From the NCBI GenBank assembly GCA_964610765.1, contig CAZSWS010000008.1:1-59424 (forward strand): 59,424 nucleotides of DNA, written 5' to 3'. The notes beneath the pieces were generated by a model. It did no database searches. It saw only the letters and a list, made by a program, of their open reading frames with translations, and had not been told where the DNA came from. Each line of letters opens with the position of its first letter. Position 1 is the stretch's first letter. Positions 45,695 through 54,632 of the stretch are shown here, in pieces. The stretch is from CAZSWS01 sp964610765. Its GTDB lineage: Bacteria; Bacteroidota; Bacteroidia; Bacteroidales; Tannerellaceae. The position numbers and the translations under genes were made by a program.

Positions 45695-46202
45695 TTTTCA
45701 CCGCTCCTATATTAAATGATTCTAATACATAGATTAGCAGAATAGTCAGCACCGAACTGGTCAATATCCTTAATATCAGAAAAAGGGGGTCAAAAAACGT
45801 AAAGGACTCAATCGTAAATAAAGTTATATGGTGGGTCAAAACGAACAAACATACCAACCTAAAGAAAGGACCTACACCAAAGCTTCTGACAGCAGGTGAA
45901 ACATCTTCAGGAATATCTTCGTTTGAAAATAATTTCAACAACGGATAACGTGCAAGCCCCAATAAAGTACACGAGGCTGCATGCAGTCCTCCGGTATTTG
46001 ACAGCCAATCAACAATTAGTCCGATAAGAAACGAGAGAAAGACTACCCAAGAGCGCGAAACACGTATGGGGAGTTTGAGGATATAATAAATGTATAGAAA
46101 GGGGGTGGCTAAATTGAAAAAATGGATATTGTTCAGTATTAATACTTGAAGTAATACCAAAAACACAAATAAGAAAACAGCATATACAACGTTCTTAATC
46201 AT
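45684..46202 (-). CDS. mreD: Rod shape-determining protein MreD
   Basis: The 172-residue hydrophobic protein has about five or six membrane spans and is weakly conserved, as is usual for MreD. Position is the main evidence: it overlaps mreC by 8 bp and mrdA by 11 bp in the canonical order. FLIGLIVDWLSNTGGLHAA matches the F-G-x3-D-hydrophobic segment seen in family members. MreD is an inner-membrane part of the elongasome alongside MreC, RodA and PBP2. Confidence 0.9.
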   Translation of the reverse strand: MIKNVVYAVFLFVFLVLLQVLILNNIHFFNLATPFLYIYYILKLPIRVSRSWVVFLSFLIGLIVDWLSNTGGLHAASCTLLGLARYPLLKLFSNEDIPEDVSPAVRSFGVGPFFRLVCLFVLTHHITLFTIESFTFFDPLFLILRILTSSVLTILLIYVLESFNIGAVKSGE

Positions 46203-47049
46203 TTTTCATCGCCTCCTTTTGAATTGCGACTTGTTCTTCACGCCAATCATTATGAATAACCATTACGTTTTTCAGTCGGGTAAAATCAGTTGATAAACGT
46301 ATTTTCAACACATTAAAGTTTGCATCTTTTTGTTCTTCTGCTTTTTCCACCCTACCTATGACTAAACCTGCAGGGAAAATAGCTGAATACCCACTGGTAA
46401 TAATGGTATCGCCTGAAGCATATTTTGCATGCGAAGGAAGTTCCTCCATGTTTGCAAAACGACTATCCCTCCCATTCCATGCGAGTGACCCAAAATAGTT
46501 TTTATTTAAAATCTTACAGCTTAGTTTAAATTTGGTATTAATGATGGGTATAACCACTGCATAATGTCGCGAAACAGCTGACACAACTCCCACCACTCCA
46601 TCATTGGACACGACACCCATGTCTTGTTTTATTCCATCGGCAGAGCCTTTGTCAATAGTCACATAGTTCAGCAGATGTACCGTACTGTTTCTAACCACTT
46701 CAGCCGGAAAGTATGTAAACTCTCTCATTTCAGTAGAGTCAGGCCGGTAAGCTTGAAAAGAAACCGTATCAGCTAACAATTCATCGATTCGGTCTTCCAA
46801 ATCCAATATCTGCATCTGCAGCAACGTATTTTTCTCCAAAAGAGATTTATTTTCATCCTGTAGGTTGAAATAAGAAGTAACTGATGCAGAAATCGAAGCT
46901 ACTTTCGCGGCGGCTACATTCGATGCCCCCAGCATTCTGTTTTGCTGGTAGGCATTATGATTAAATATCAACACAAAAGATATTAATTCAAGTACAATGA
47001 ATAATAGCCAATGCCTTTTACCAATCAGAAACTCGAGTAGTTTACGCAT
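46195..47049 (-). CDS. mreC: Rod shape-determining protein MreC
   Basis: The 284-residue bitopic protein has one N-terminal span (about 13-29, WLLFIVLELISFVLIF). A short coiled coil follows at about 60-95 (ENKSLLEKNTLLQMQILDLE), then the periplasmic double beta-barrel domain with YVTIDKGSADGIKQDMGVVS and GVVGVVSAVSRHYAVVIP. TIITSGYSAIFPAGLVIGRV near the C-terminus is also typical. It scaffolds PBP2 and the elongasome. It lies 29 bp behind mreB and overlaps mreD by 8 bp. Confidence 0.95.
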   Translation of the reverse strand: MRKLLEFLIGKRHWLLFIVLELISFVLIFNHNAYQQNRMLGASNVAAAKVASISASVTSYFNLQDENKSLLEKNTLLQMQILDLEDRIDELLADTVSFQAYRPDSTEMREFTYFPAEVVRNSTVHLLNYVTIDKGSADGIKQDMGVVSNDGVVGVVSAVSRHYAVVIPIINTKFKLSCKILNKNYFGSLAWNGRDSRFANMEELPSHAKYASGDTIITSGYSAIFPAGLVIGRVEKAEEQKDANFNVLKIRLSTDFTRLKNVMVIHNDWREEQVAIQKEAMKND

Positions 47050-47078
47050 ACACCTCTAAAGGTACTAATAAGTAAAGT

Positions 47079-48098
47079 TTATCTAATCAAGAACTTAAAC
47101 TTATCTATATTCTTTAATGCGATTCCGGTACCTTTAGCTACTGCATGCAAAGGATCTTCACACACATGGAAAGGAATATTTATTTTATCTGTCAAGCGTT
47201 TGTCCAAACCTCTGATTAGTGCGCCTCCTCCGGCTAAATAGATGCCATTTTTCACAATGTCAGCATACAATTCCGGGGGTGTTTGCTCTAAAGCACTTAA
47301 GATAGCTGCTTCCATCTTTGAGATGGACTTATCCAAACAATGAGCAACTTCCTGATACGAAACAGGCACTTCCATAGGCAAAGCCGTCATCTGGTTAGGT
47401 CCGTGAACAATAAAGTCTTCCGGTGGATTCTCAAGGGTCGTTAAGACAGAGCCCACATTAATTTTTATTTGTTCACCCGTACGCTCTCCCACTTTCACAT
47501 TGTGCTGACGGCGCATATATTCTACGATATCAGCAGTCAAATCATCTCCGGCTATACGAATAGATTTGTTTGACACAATACCTCCTAACGATATAACAGC
47601 GATTTCTGTTGTTCCACCGCCTATATCAACAATCATGTTTCCCTCCGGAGCTTCTACGTCAATACCTATTCCGATTGCAGCTGCCATCGGCTCATAAACC
47701 ATGTAGACGTCACGTCCACCGGCATGTTCAGCTGAGTCTCTAACGGCACGTAGCTCAACCTCAGTACTTCCGGACGGCACACAAACAACAATGCGTAATG
47801 ACGGAGAAAACAATCGATTGCGCGAACTTAGCATTTTTATCATGCCTCGTATCATTTGTTCTGCAGCGTAAAAGTCAGCAATGACTCCATCACGCAAAGG
47901 ACGTATAGTCCGTATATTTTCATGTGTCTTGCCATGCATTTGCCGTGCTTGCTCACCCACAGCCAAGACTTTATCTGTTCGTCTATCTAGGGCAACAACC
48001 GAGGGAGCATCTACCATTATTTTTCCATTGCTTATAATAATGGTATTCGCCGTACCCAAGTCCATTGCTATTTCTTGTGTAAAAGAGAATAATCCCAT
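47079..48098 (-). CDS. mreB: Rod shape-determining protein MreB (bacterial actin)
   Basis: The 339-residue actin-like ATPase forms membrane-associated filaments that orient lateral wall synthesis. Actin-fold motifs are intact: phosphate 1 IAMDLGTANTIIISNGK, connect 1 in VVCVPSGSTEVELRAVRDSA, phosphate 2 MIVDIGGGTTEIAVISLGG, adenosine YLAGGGALIRGLDKRL. The N-terminus MGLFSFTQEIAMDLGT contains a short amphipathic membrane-binding segment. It is 21 bp behind purH and 29 bp ahead of mreC, so it is part of the same transcript. Confidence 0.98.
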   Translation of the reverse strand: MGLFSFTQEIAMDLGTANTIIISNGKIMVDAPSVVALDRRTDKVLAVGEQARQMHGKTHENIRTIRPLRDGVIADFYAAEQMIRGMIKMLSSRNRLFSPSLRIVVCVPSGSTEVELRAVRDSAEHAGGRDVYMVYEPMAAAIGIGIDVEAPEGNMIVDIGGGTTEIAVISLGGIVSNKSIRIAGDDLTADIVEYMRRQHNVKVGERTGEQIKINVGSVLTTLENPPEDFIVHGPNQMTALPMEVPVSYQEVAHCLDKSISKMEAAILSALEQTPPELYADIVKNGIYLAGGGALIRGLDKRLTDKINIPFHVCEDPLHAVAKGTGIALKNIDKFKFLIR

Positions 48099-48119
48099 GT
48101 TTTGTTCTTTCTTTTTAAA

Positions 48120-49643
48120 TTAATGTTTGAAATGCCGAACACCGGTTTTCACCATGCTCATGCCGTTTTCGTTGCAATATTGCACCGAGTCTTCATCACG
48201 GATAGAGCCACCCGGCTGTATCACCGAACGAATTCCGGCCTCCTTAGCTATTTCAACGCAATCCGGGAAAGGGAAAAATGCATCTGATGCCATAACCGCT
48301 CCTTCTAAATCCAAATTAAATGAGCGGGCCTTTTCGATGGCTTGCTTCAAAGCATCTACTCTTGAAGTCTGCCCTATTCCACTAGCCAGAAGTTGTCTGT
48401 TTTTCACTAATGTAATTGCGTTTGATTTGCTGTTTTTGACTACTTTATTGGCAAATAGTAAGTCTTCAACCTCTCTACTGTCCGGTTCCTGTATAGTCAT
48501 CACCTCTAAATCTTTTTTCGTTTGGATGCTTAAATCTTTTTCTTGCACCAAAACACCATTCAACAAAGAGCGGAACTGAACAACAGGCTGCTTCTGCGGT
48601 TTGCGAGTCAATATGATACGGTTTTTCTTTTGCATTAGCACTTCTAATGCATCTGTCGTATAATCAGGAGCGATTATGACTTCAAAGAAAATCTTATTGA
48701 TCTCTTCAGCAGCAGCTTTATCAATCATCTCATTCGTAATAAGAATTCCTCCAAATGCCGAAACCGGGTCAGCCTCTAATGCAGCTTCCCATGCTTCTAG
48801 CACAGTCGGTTTTGATGCGATACCACAAGCATTGTTATGCTTCAAGATGGCAAAAGTAACTTCGGCGAACTCATCTATTAAACCAATTGCCGCATCAATA
48901 TCTAATAAGTTATTATAAGAGATTTCTTTTCCTTGTAACTGCTCAAACATGTCTGAGAATGCACCATAAAACATACCTTTTTGATGCGGATTTTCACCGT
49001 ATCGTAAATGTTTGGATTCATCTATTGAAACACGTAAGGCAGAACCTTCTTCATCGTCAAAATAATTAAAGATGGCTGTATCATAGCCGGAAGATACGGC
49101 AAACGCTTCTTTAGCAAACCATTTCCGATCTTCAAGCGAAGCCTCAGCACCTTTTTCTTCTAATAAGTGCATCAATGTTTTGTACTGCTTTTTAGAAGCT
49201 ACAATGAGAACATCTTTAAAGTTCTTTGCTGCAGCACGTATCAAAGAAATGCCACCTATATCTATTTTCTCTATAATAGAAGCCTCATCAGCACCTGATG
49301 CTACAGTCTCTTCAAAAGGATATAAATCAACAATTACCAAGTCAATTTCAGGTATATCAAACTCAACCAACTGAGATTTATCAGTATCATGATCTCTTCT
49401 TGACAAAATACCTCCAAATACTTTTGGATGCAAAGTTTTAACACGCCCCCCTAAAATGGAAGGATAGCCGGTCAAGTCTTCTACGGCTTCGCAAGGAATA
49501 CCTAATGATTCTATAAATGTTTGAGTTCCACCGGTAGAAACCAGTTGTACACCCTCATTATGTAGTTTTTGTAAAATTTCATCTAATCCATCCTTGTGAT
49601 ATACAGACACAAGGGCTCTTTTAATACTCTTTGGTGCAGTCAT
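48120..49643 (-). CDS. purH: Bifunctional AICAR formyltransferase / IMP cyclohydrolase
   Basis: The 507-residue enzyme performs the last two steps of de novo IMP synthesis. The N-terminal MGS-like IMP cyclohydrolase domain (about 1-185) contains LVSVYHKDGLDEIL and LVSTGGTQTFIESLG, then LTGYPSILGGRVKTLHPKV. The AICAR transformylase domain has LRYGENPHQKG, the catalytic Lys-His in LKHNNACGIA and the C-terminal SDAFFPFPDCVEIAKEAGI with IIQPGGSIRDED-like residues. I chose ATG 49643 (MTAPKSIKRALVSVYHK), which gives the usual length. An in-frame start at 49679 would overlap the first base of a -7 box and so would probably not be transcribed. It is the first gene of the mre operon, coupling purine synthesis to wall growth genes. 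Confidence 0.97.
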   Translation of the reverse strand: MTAPKSIKRALVSVYHKDGLDEILQKLHNEGVQLVSTGGTQTFIESLGIPCEAVEDLTGYPSILGGRVKTLHPKVFGGILSRRDHDTDKSQLVEFDIPEIDLVIVDLYPFEETVASGADEASIIEKIDIGGISLIRAAAKNFKDVLIVASKKQYKTLMHLLEEKGAEASLEDRKWFAKEAFAVSSGYDTAIFNYFDDEEGSALRVSIDESKHLRYGENPHQKGMFYGAFSDMFEQLQGKEISYNNLLDIDAAIGLIDEFAEVTFAILKHNNACGIASKPTVLEAWEAALEADPVSAFGGILITNEMIDKAAAEEINKIFFEVIIAPDYTTDALEVLMQKKNRIILTRKPQKQPVVQFRSLLNGVLVQEKDLSIQTKKDLEVMTIQEPDSREVEDLLFANKVVKNSKSNAITLVKNRQLLASGIGQTSRVDALKQAIEKARSFNLDLEGAVMASDAFFPFPDCVEIAKEAGIRSVIQPGGSIRDEDSVQYCNENGMSMVKTGVRHFKH

Positions 49644-49678
49644 ATTACTATTGAAAGTTTTATCATTTTTTGAAAACA

Positions 49679-49686
49679 CAAAAATA
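49679..49686 (-). promoter_or_regulatory. Candidate -7 promoter box for the purH-mre operon
   Basis: The minus strand reads TATTTTTG, an exact TAnnTTTG match, 35 bp upstream of the chosen purH ATG. No -33 element stands out. Its position supports the shorter purH start. Confidence 0.45.
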
Positions 49687-50653
49687 GAGATTTATTTTCA
49701 CATATCCCTTTGACTCATGTGCTTATTTTCTATGACAACACAACTTAGACAAGCCTTCAAGCCTTCATTTCATATTTATGCACGCATAGCTTTATCGCTT
49801 TTGGTAAATATTCGACCTACAATGGTTAAATCTGGTTAATAATCGACTTGTTTCCTCATTCACGCCTAAGAAACCCGAACTGTTCTGTTAAAAAAAACAA
49901 CGGGAGGTTAATCCGCAATTATTAGAAACAAACAACGACATAATCCACTTCCTATTTTATCTTATACGGCACATTTCTGAGAGTTGAAATATAAATTGAT
50001 TTTTTCAGTCTAATCATCTATACAAACACCTAATGAGAAAATAAAGTGGATATGAGTTAAATGGATTCAAGTGATTCTTCAATTTCGCCCATAGTATTGA
50101 TGCAAAGCAAGATAGACTTATCAGACTTATACCCAACCATTCAACCAAGGAACTATCATTCGATTGGACTCATGAAGCATCTTCTTAAAAGGCTATCGTC
50201 TTTGTCTAAAAACATCTTAGACTTTTAACTCAAAGGGTATAGACAATTAATCTTTCAACGAATGTCAAAAGCTCTTTTGACATTCGTTGAAAGAGCTTTT
50301 GACGGATGTTAGAAGAGCTTTCAACAAGGGTTAAAAGCTTAAATCCTACTACCTATTTCCCTAAAACACGCTATTCCACTGCTCAATAAGCCATATAGAC
50401 TGTTTTATACGAAACGGGTTTACACTTTCACCTAACCACTCCGCCTAAAGTTGACATCCACCTCTTCATAAAACGAACGAGGTTTATATTTCCATCTAAT
50501 TGCTTCTGTTTAGATTTACAAAGAGAGAACACAGACTTTACCTGCCAATAAATACATAGAAATCTACTTCATTAAAACACTACTTATACACCAATCATAC
50601 TTGTAATGAAATTTTAAATCAGTTCACTCATATAAGATTACCTGATTAATACA
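49687..50653. other. Long divergent intergenic region between purH and the S9 peptidase gene
   Basis: Almost 1 kb of AT-rich sequence carries no coding frame that I can support. It contains the palindrome and 22-nt repeats at 50251-50340. A pair of imperfect direct repeats lies near 50408-50440 and 50472-50505, where both copies read GGTTTA, then a variable stretch, then CTAA. It may hold the remains of a degraded gene or a small RNA gene, but neither can be shown from reading alone. Confidence 0.6.
50251..50340. repeat. Perfect 42-base palindrome (21-nt arms) followed by 22-nt imperfect repeats
   Basis: Positions 50251-50271 are the exact reverse complement of 50274-50294, with a 2-nt centre. 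The right half continues into repeats of about 22 nt, each carrying AGAGCTTT or AGCTTTTGA, at about 50272, 50294, 50316 and 50336. A tight 21-bp stem would extrude or fold in RNA. No U-tract follows it directly, so it is not a typical terminator. Confidence 0.8.
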
Positions 50654-50661
50654 TACCTTTG
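50654..50661 (+). promoter_or_regulatory. Candidate -7 promoter box for the S9 peptidase gene
   Basis: TACCTTTG is an exact TAnnTTTG match 49 bp before the ATG at 50711. No -33 TTTG was found at the usual spacing. Confidence 0.5.
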
Positions 50662-50710
50662 CTGCGTATTTTATTTATTTTTCAAACAAACGCATAATAC
50701 CATCTAAAAA

Positions 50711-53257
50711 ATGAACATTAAACATCTTCTTATTTTGTTTTTCTTTTTGGGACTAATAGGTTCTGCTAAAGCACAGGACACTACGTATGTTAAAGTCGCA
50801 AATAGTACAAAACCCGTAAGCTTAAGCATGCCCATCATGATGGAAGACTCTAACCTTAAAGGTGAAAAATTTGGTCTGAAAGAGCTTATGGCTACGAGCA
50901 TTCAGCTTCCTATGCAAAAAGATTTCACATACGTCATGAACGCATTGAATAATGAGTTCAAAATCATGCCTTCGGGTGAAGGGAATGAAGTGCGTTTTCT
51001 GTCTTTTCAAGTTGCTGCCGACAGATACAGCAAAGCAACTATCCAACTGACTACTCCGGATATGCTTGAGCTATATATAGAAGGTAAAAAAGAAGGTTCA
51101 AAGACAACAACAGAAGAAAATTCGTCCAAAGCTAAGTTCTTTAAAAAAGATATTACTTTATTACCTTTTCAAGCACAAAACATTGTTGTGAAATATTTCA
51201 CTTCTTCCAAAGAAACTGAAGACGAACTCAAAGAAAGTGCTTTAAAAATAGCTGTAATTACGGCTAAGAGTGACTCATTAACGCAAATAACCACTGCGCA
51301 TGACGGGAAAAGAAACACCAACCTTTCTGACAACATGACTGGCGTAAGAGTAAGTTCTACACGTATTTCACCTGATGGAAAATACACACTTATTAGTTAT
51401 TATTCGGTGGATAAAAGTGGCAAATACACCTACTTTACGGAGCTTTATAATCTAAAAACCGGCAATCGTAAAAACATGGGTAATATAAATGGCAGCTGGA
51501 TGCCTCATTCAAACAAATATTATTACACCAAACAATATAGAAATGCCACACAACTCATCAGCGTAAACCCTGATGATGGCTCTGAGACTATTTTAGCTGA
51601 AAATATTCCAACGGGAGGATTTCGTTTTTCTCCGGATGAAAAATCACTATACTTTTTTGACAAAGAGGAAAATGACACAAGAACCGGTGACTTCAAACTC
51701 TTAAAGTCGCCAAACGATAGACAACCCGGCTATATGACCCGCTATTTTTTAAGTAAATATGATTTAGAGAATGGAGTAAAACAAAGAATAAACTTCGGAA
51801 ACAAATCGACTTCTCTAAGTGATATTAGTTCAGATTCCCGTTACCTACTTTTCTCCTCGTATGAAGAGACAATCACAGAACGCCCATTTCGCCAGTCTTC
51901 TCTCTATATGCTTGACATGGAAAGCATGAAGCTGGATACATTATGGACAAATGAAAAATTCGCATACAGCGGATCATTTTCTCCGGATATGAAAAGTATT
52001 TTAATCACCGGTGCTCCTGAAGCATTTGATGGCATCGGACTGAACATCCATGAAGGACAGACAGCTAACAGCTACGACATACAGGCCTACATCATGGATT
52101 TAGACAGCAAAAAGATTACTCCTATCACGAAAGATTTTAATCCTTCAATTAAAAGTGCTTTTTGGAATAAAGTAGACAATCTTATCTATCTAAATGTGGC
52201 CGACAAGGATTGCGAAAAAGTATATACATACAACACCAAGAACAACCGCTTTACCAAGCTTGACATGCCCGAAGATGTCATATCCAGCTTTTCTCCTGCT
52301 ACAAATGCCCAAACAGCAACTTACGTTGGGAAAAGCACGAACAACCCAACCAGAGCGTATGCCTATGACTATAAATCGGGAAAATCAACACTTTTGAGTG
52401 ATCCGATGGGGGAGTTTCTGGAAAATGTAGAATTAGGAGAAGTAAAAGACTGGAGCTTCACCTCATCTGACGGTACAACTATTGAAGGTTTTTACCACTT
52501 ACCTCCCAACTTTGATAGCAGCAAAAAATATCCCATGATTGTATATTATTATGGAGGAACAACACCTACTACACGTACATTTGAACACCCCTATTCCATG
52601 CATAATTTTGCTTCACTAGGTTATGTGGTTTACACAGTTCAACCAAGTGGAACCATAGGATATGGACAAGAGTTTTCAGCTCGTCATGTCAATGCTTGGG
52701 GAATTCGAACAGCTGACGATATTATAGAAGGAGTACAAGAGTTCGTAAAACAACATGACTTTGTGAATGAAAAAAAGATTGGTTGCGTAGGAGCTTCTTA
52801 TGGTGGGTTCATGACGATGTATCTTCAAACACGAACCGATATATTTGCTGCAGCCATTTCGCATGCGGGTATCAGTGCTTTATCCAGCTACTGGGGCGAA
52901 GGTTATTGGGGTTTTAGCTATAGTTCGGCAGCCAGTGCCCACAGCTATCCCTGGAATAACAAAGAATTGTATGTAGAGCAAAGCCCCCTATTCAATGCCG
53001 ATAAAGTAAAAACACCTATTTTATTTACGCATGGCACTGTTGACACCAACGTACCCATCGGAGAAAGTATCCAAATGTATACGGCATTGAAAATACTCGG
53101 TAAGCCGGTCGAATTTCTACAAGTGAAAGATGAAAATCATGGTATCGCTAAATATGAACGCCGCATTCATTGGTCTAACTCCATGTATGCTTGGTTTGAC
53201 AAATGGCTAAAAGATCAACCTCAATGGTGGGATGCCATGTATCCTGATAAGAAATAA
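50711..53257 (+). CDS. Secreted S9 family (prolyl oligopeptidase / DPP-like) serine peptidase
   Basis: The 848-residue protein has a signal peptide (to about residue 23, GSAKAQ). An extra N-terminal domain of about 170 residues precedes a beta-propeller region with repeated RISPDGKYTLISYYS, RFSPDEKSLYFF and SFSPDMKSILITG blades. The C-terminal alpha/beta-hydrolase has the nucleophile Ser696 in GASYGGF, Asp778 in HGTVDTNVP and His810 in DENHGI, forming the catalytic triad. QPSGTIGYGQEFSARHVNAWG is also family-typical. It probably cleaves peptides in the periplasm or at the surface. It is monocistronic with its own -7 box and a terminator shared with the convergent GH5 gene. The subfamily and substrate preference cannot be fixed from sequence alone. 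Confidence 0.92.
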   Translation: MNIKHLLILFFFLGLIGSAKAQDTTYVKVANSTKPVSLSMPIMMEDSNLKGEKFGLKELMATSIQLPMQKDFTYVMNALNNEFKIMPSGEGNEVRFLSFQVAADRYSKATIQLTTPDMLELYIEGKKEGSKTTTEENSSKAKFFKKDITLLPFQAQNIVVKYFTSSKETEDELKESALKIAVITAKSDSLTQITTAHDGKRNTNLSDNMTGVRVSSTRISPDGKYTLISYYSVDKSGKYTYFTELYNLKTGNRKNMGNINGSWMPHSNKYYYTKQYRNATQLISVNPDDGSETILAENIPTGGFRFSPDEKSLYFFDKEENDTRTGDFKLLKSPNDRQPGYMTRYFLSKYDLENGVKQRINFGNKSTSLSDISSDSRYLLFSSYEETITERPFRQSSLYMLDMESMKLDTLWTNEKFAYSGSFSPDMKSILITGAPEAFDGIGLNIHEGQTANSYDIQAYIMDLDSKKITPITKDFNPSIKSAFWNKVDNLIYLNVADKDCEKVYTYNTKNNRFTKLDMPEDVISSFSPATNAQTATYVGKSTNNPTRAYAYDYKSGKSTLLSDPMGEFLENVELGEVKDWSFTSSDGTTIEGFYHLPPNFDSSKKYPMIVYYYGGTTPTTRTFEHPYSMHNFASLGYVVYTVQPSGTIGYGQEFSARHVNAWGIRTADDIIEGVQEFVKQHDFVNEKKIGCVGASYGGFMTMYLQTRTDIFAAAISHAGISALSSYWGEGYWGFSYSSAASAHSYPWNNKELYVEQSPLFNADKVKTPILFTHGTVDTNVPIGESIQMYTALKILGKPVEFLQVKDENHGIAKYERRIHWSNSMYAWFDKWLKDQPQWWDAMYPDKK

Positions 53258-53282
53258 GCAGATTTTATACCCCTATAATAGT

Positions 53283-53322
53283 AACCCCTGTCCGTTGTTT
53301 TTTTAAACTACAGACAGGGGTT
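53283..53322. terminator. Terminator hairpin between the S9 peptidase and GH5 genes
   Basis: Arms AACCCCTGTC (53283-53292) and GACAGGGGTT (53313-53322) are a perfect 10-bp stem with a T-rich loop. It lies in the 81-bp gap between convergent genes. The flanking U-tracts are weak. Confidence 0.7.
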
Positions 53323-53338
53323 GCTAATTACATCTCTT

Positions 53339-54505
53339 TCAATATTTCTGCAACAGTCTCAATAGTTTACGATCTAGTTTATGACCATACCAATCTTCGT
53401 ATTCAATATCTTTCCTACCTGAATTCAATACTCCAAAAGAACCGCTAAACTCCCAAAGCCCCCATCCAATACCATGAGGTGTCAATATACTAAGCATATC
53501 TTCAAACCAAGCTAAAAAAACCGGATGGGGTGTTTCATTAAAGCATCCACACTCACCACAATGCACACCTACACCCTGCTTCGCTAAATCAATCCAAGGT
53601 TGAAAAACGTCTTCTAGTGTTTTTTTGCTGAAGTTAATTCCATCAATCACGCCCGGCCATACGGGAAGTGGCGCATCGTCCGGGTTTTTCCACACCCAAT
53701 TCGCCCGATAATGAGAAATATAATGAGGATGATAACCGCGACAACTTTGAGCAATGGGCAAATCCATCAACTCCGGCACAACCAAAGCCCCCACATGATT
53801 GCCATCAGCAACAACCAGTCTATCCGGAGTCTGTTTATGAATTACATCTAAGCAACCTTTAGCTACTTTCCTGTAAATTTCGCCCGGGATAGGCGAGGAT
53901 GGTGAGAACTGGTCGTTCATATCTTCCTTATAACAAGGTTCATTCACCAAATCAAAGCTCAGCAATTCTTTCGAAACTTGTTTAAAACGTTTTGCCCACA
54001 TTTCCCAATGGGTATAAAAAGCTTTTTGAGCTTCTTCGTCTTTCCATAAATTGAACGGTTCATGAAATCCGGCATTTATACAAAAGCCGGGTGCACGATG
54101 CAAGTTCAGGCTCACATGAAGTTTATACTTATGCGCCATATACACCACTTTTTCAATAGCTTCAATGGCTTCTTCACGAAACAAAAGAGTCTCTTCGGGT
54201 GTAATATGCCTGCCTATTTGGGGGTCGTATGATATATAGCTTGGATAAGCTATTGGAATGCGCACAAAGTCAAACCCCCAATCAGCCATCCACTGAAAAT
54301 ATTGTCGCGTCTCCTCCATTTGTTTAGCATTAGACACATGTTGATTGGGAGTAAAAAAGTTGAGGAAATTAAACCCCCTCCAACGTGGAAGTGGATTAGA
54401 GTGAGCTTCGGATTGTATACTGGAAATAGATAAAGCGTCAGTGCCTAGCAAAGCAGCTCCAACTGCTGCGGTTTTTATAAAGGTTCTTCGATTAATAGGT
54501 TTCAT
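53339..54505 (-). CDS. Tat-exported GH5 glycoside hydrolase
   Basis: The 388-residue protein starts with a twin-arginine signal (NRRTFIKTAAVGAALLGTDAL). The GH5 TIM barrel follows: RWRGFNFLNFF, the early conserved WGFDFVRIPIAYP, the substrate-site His-rich VSLNLHRAPGFCIN, the acid/base Glu189 in DLVNEPCYK and the nucleophile Glu318 in GVHCGECGCFNE. Both catalytic glutamates and their flanking residues fit family GH5, whose members act on cellulose, mannan, glucan and related beta-glycans. The barrel runs to the C-terminus with no carbohydrate-binding module. It is not near a SusC/SusD pair. The substrate is not clear from the sequence. The signal motif RRTFIK fits Tat, but lipoprotein-free export by Sec cannot be excluded. 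Confidence 0.9.
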   Translation of the reverse strand: MKPINRRTFIKTAAVGAALLGTDALSISSIQSEAHSNPLPRWRGFNFLNFFTPNQHVSNAKQMEETRQYFQWMADWGFDFVRIPIAYPSYISYDPQIGRHITPEETLLFREEAIEAIEKVVYMAHKYKLHVSLNLHRAPGFCINAGFHEPFNLWKDEEAQKAFYTHWEMWAKRFKQVSKELLSFDLVNEPCYKEDMNDQFSPSSPIPGEIYRKVAKGCLDVIHKQTPDRLVVADGNHVGALVVPELMDLPIAQSCRGYHPHYISHYRANWVWKNPDDAPLPVWPGVIDGINFSKKTLEDVFQPWIDLAKQGVGVHCGECGCFNETPHPVFLAWFEDMLSILTPHGIGWGLWEFSGSFGVLNSGRKDIEYEDWYGHKLDRKLLRLLQKY

Positions 54506-54632
54506 AAGATTATCAGATTAAAATGTAATAATACAATTTTTCATCCAGAAAACGAAAAAATCGAGCTATTATGAATGAAACATCACAAATGCTTGTATAT
54601 TTATAAAAATATTAACCTAAAGAGCATTTACC

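Noticed and set aside
48127..48579. A 150-codon frame antisense to purH
   Set aside because: It overlaps the strongly conserved AICAR transformylase domain and shows no features of its own.
50251..50340. CRISPR array
   Set aside because: The 22-nt repeats are imperfect and contiguous with no spacers of uniform length, and no cas genes are present.
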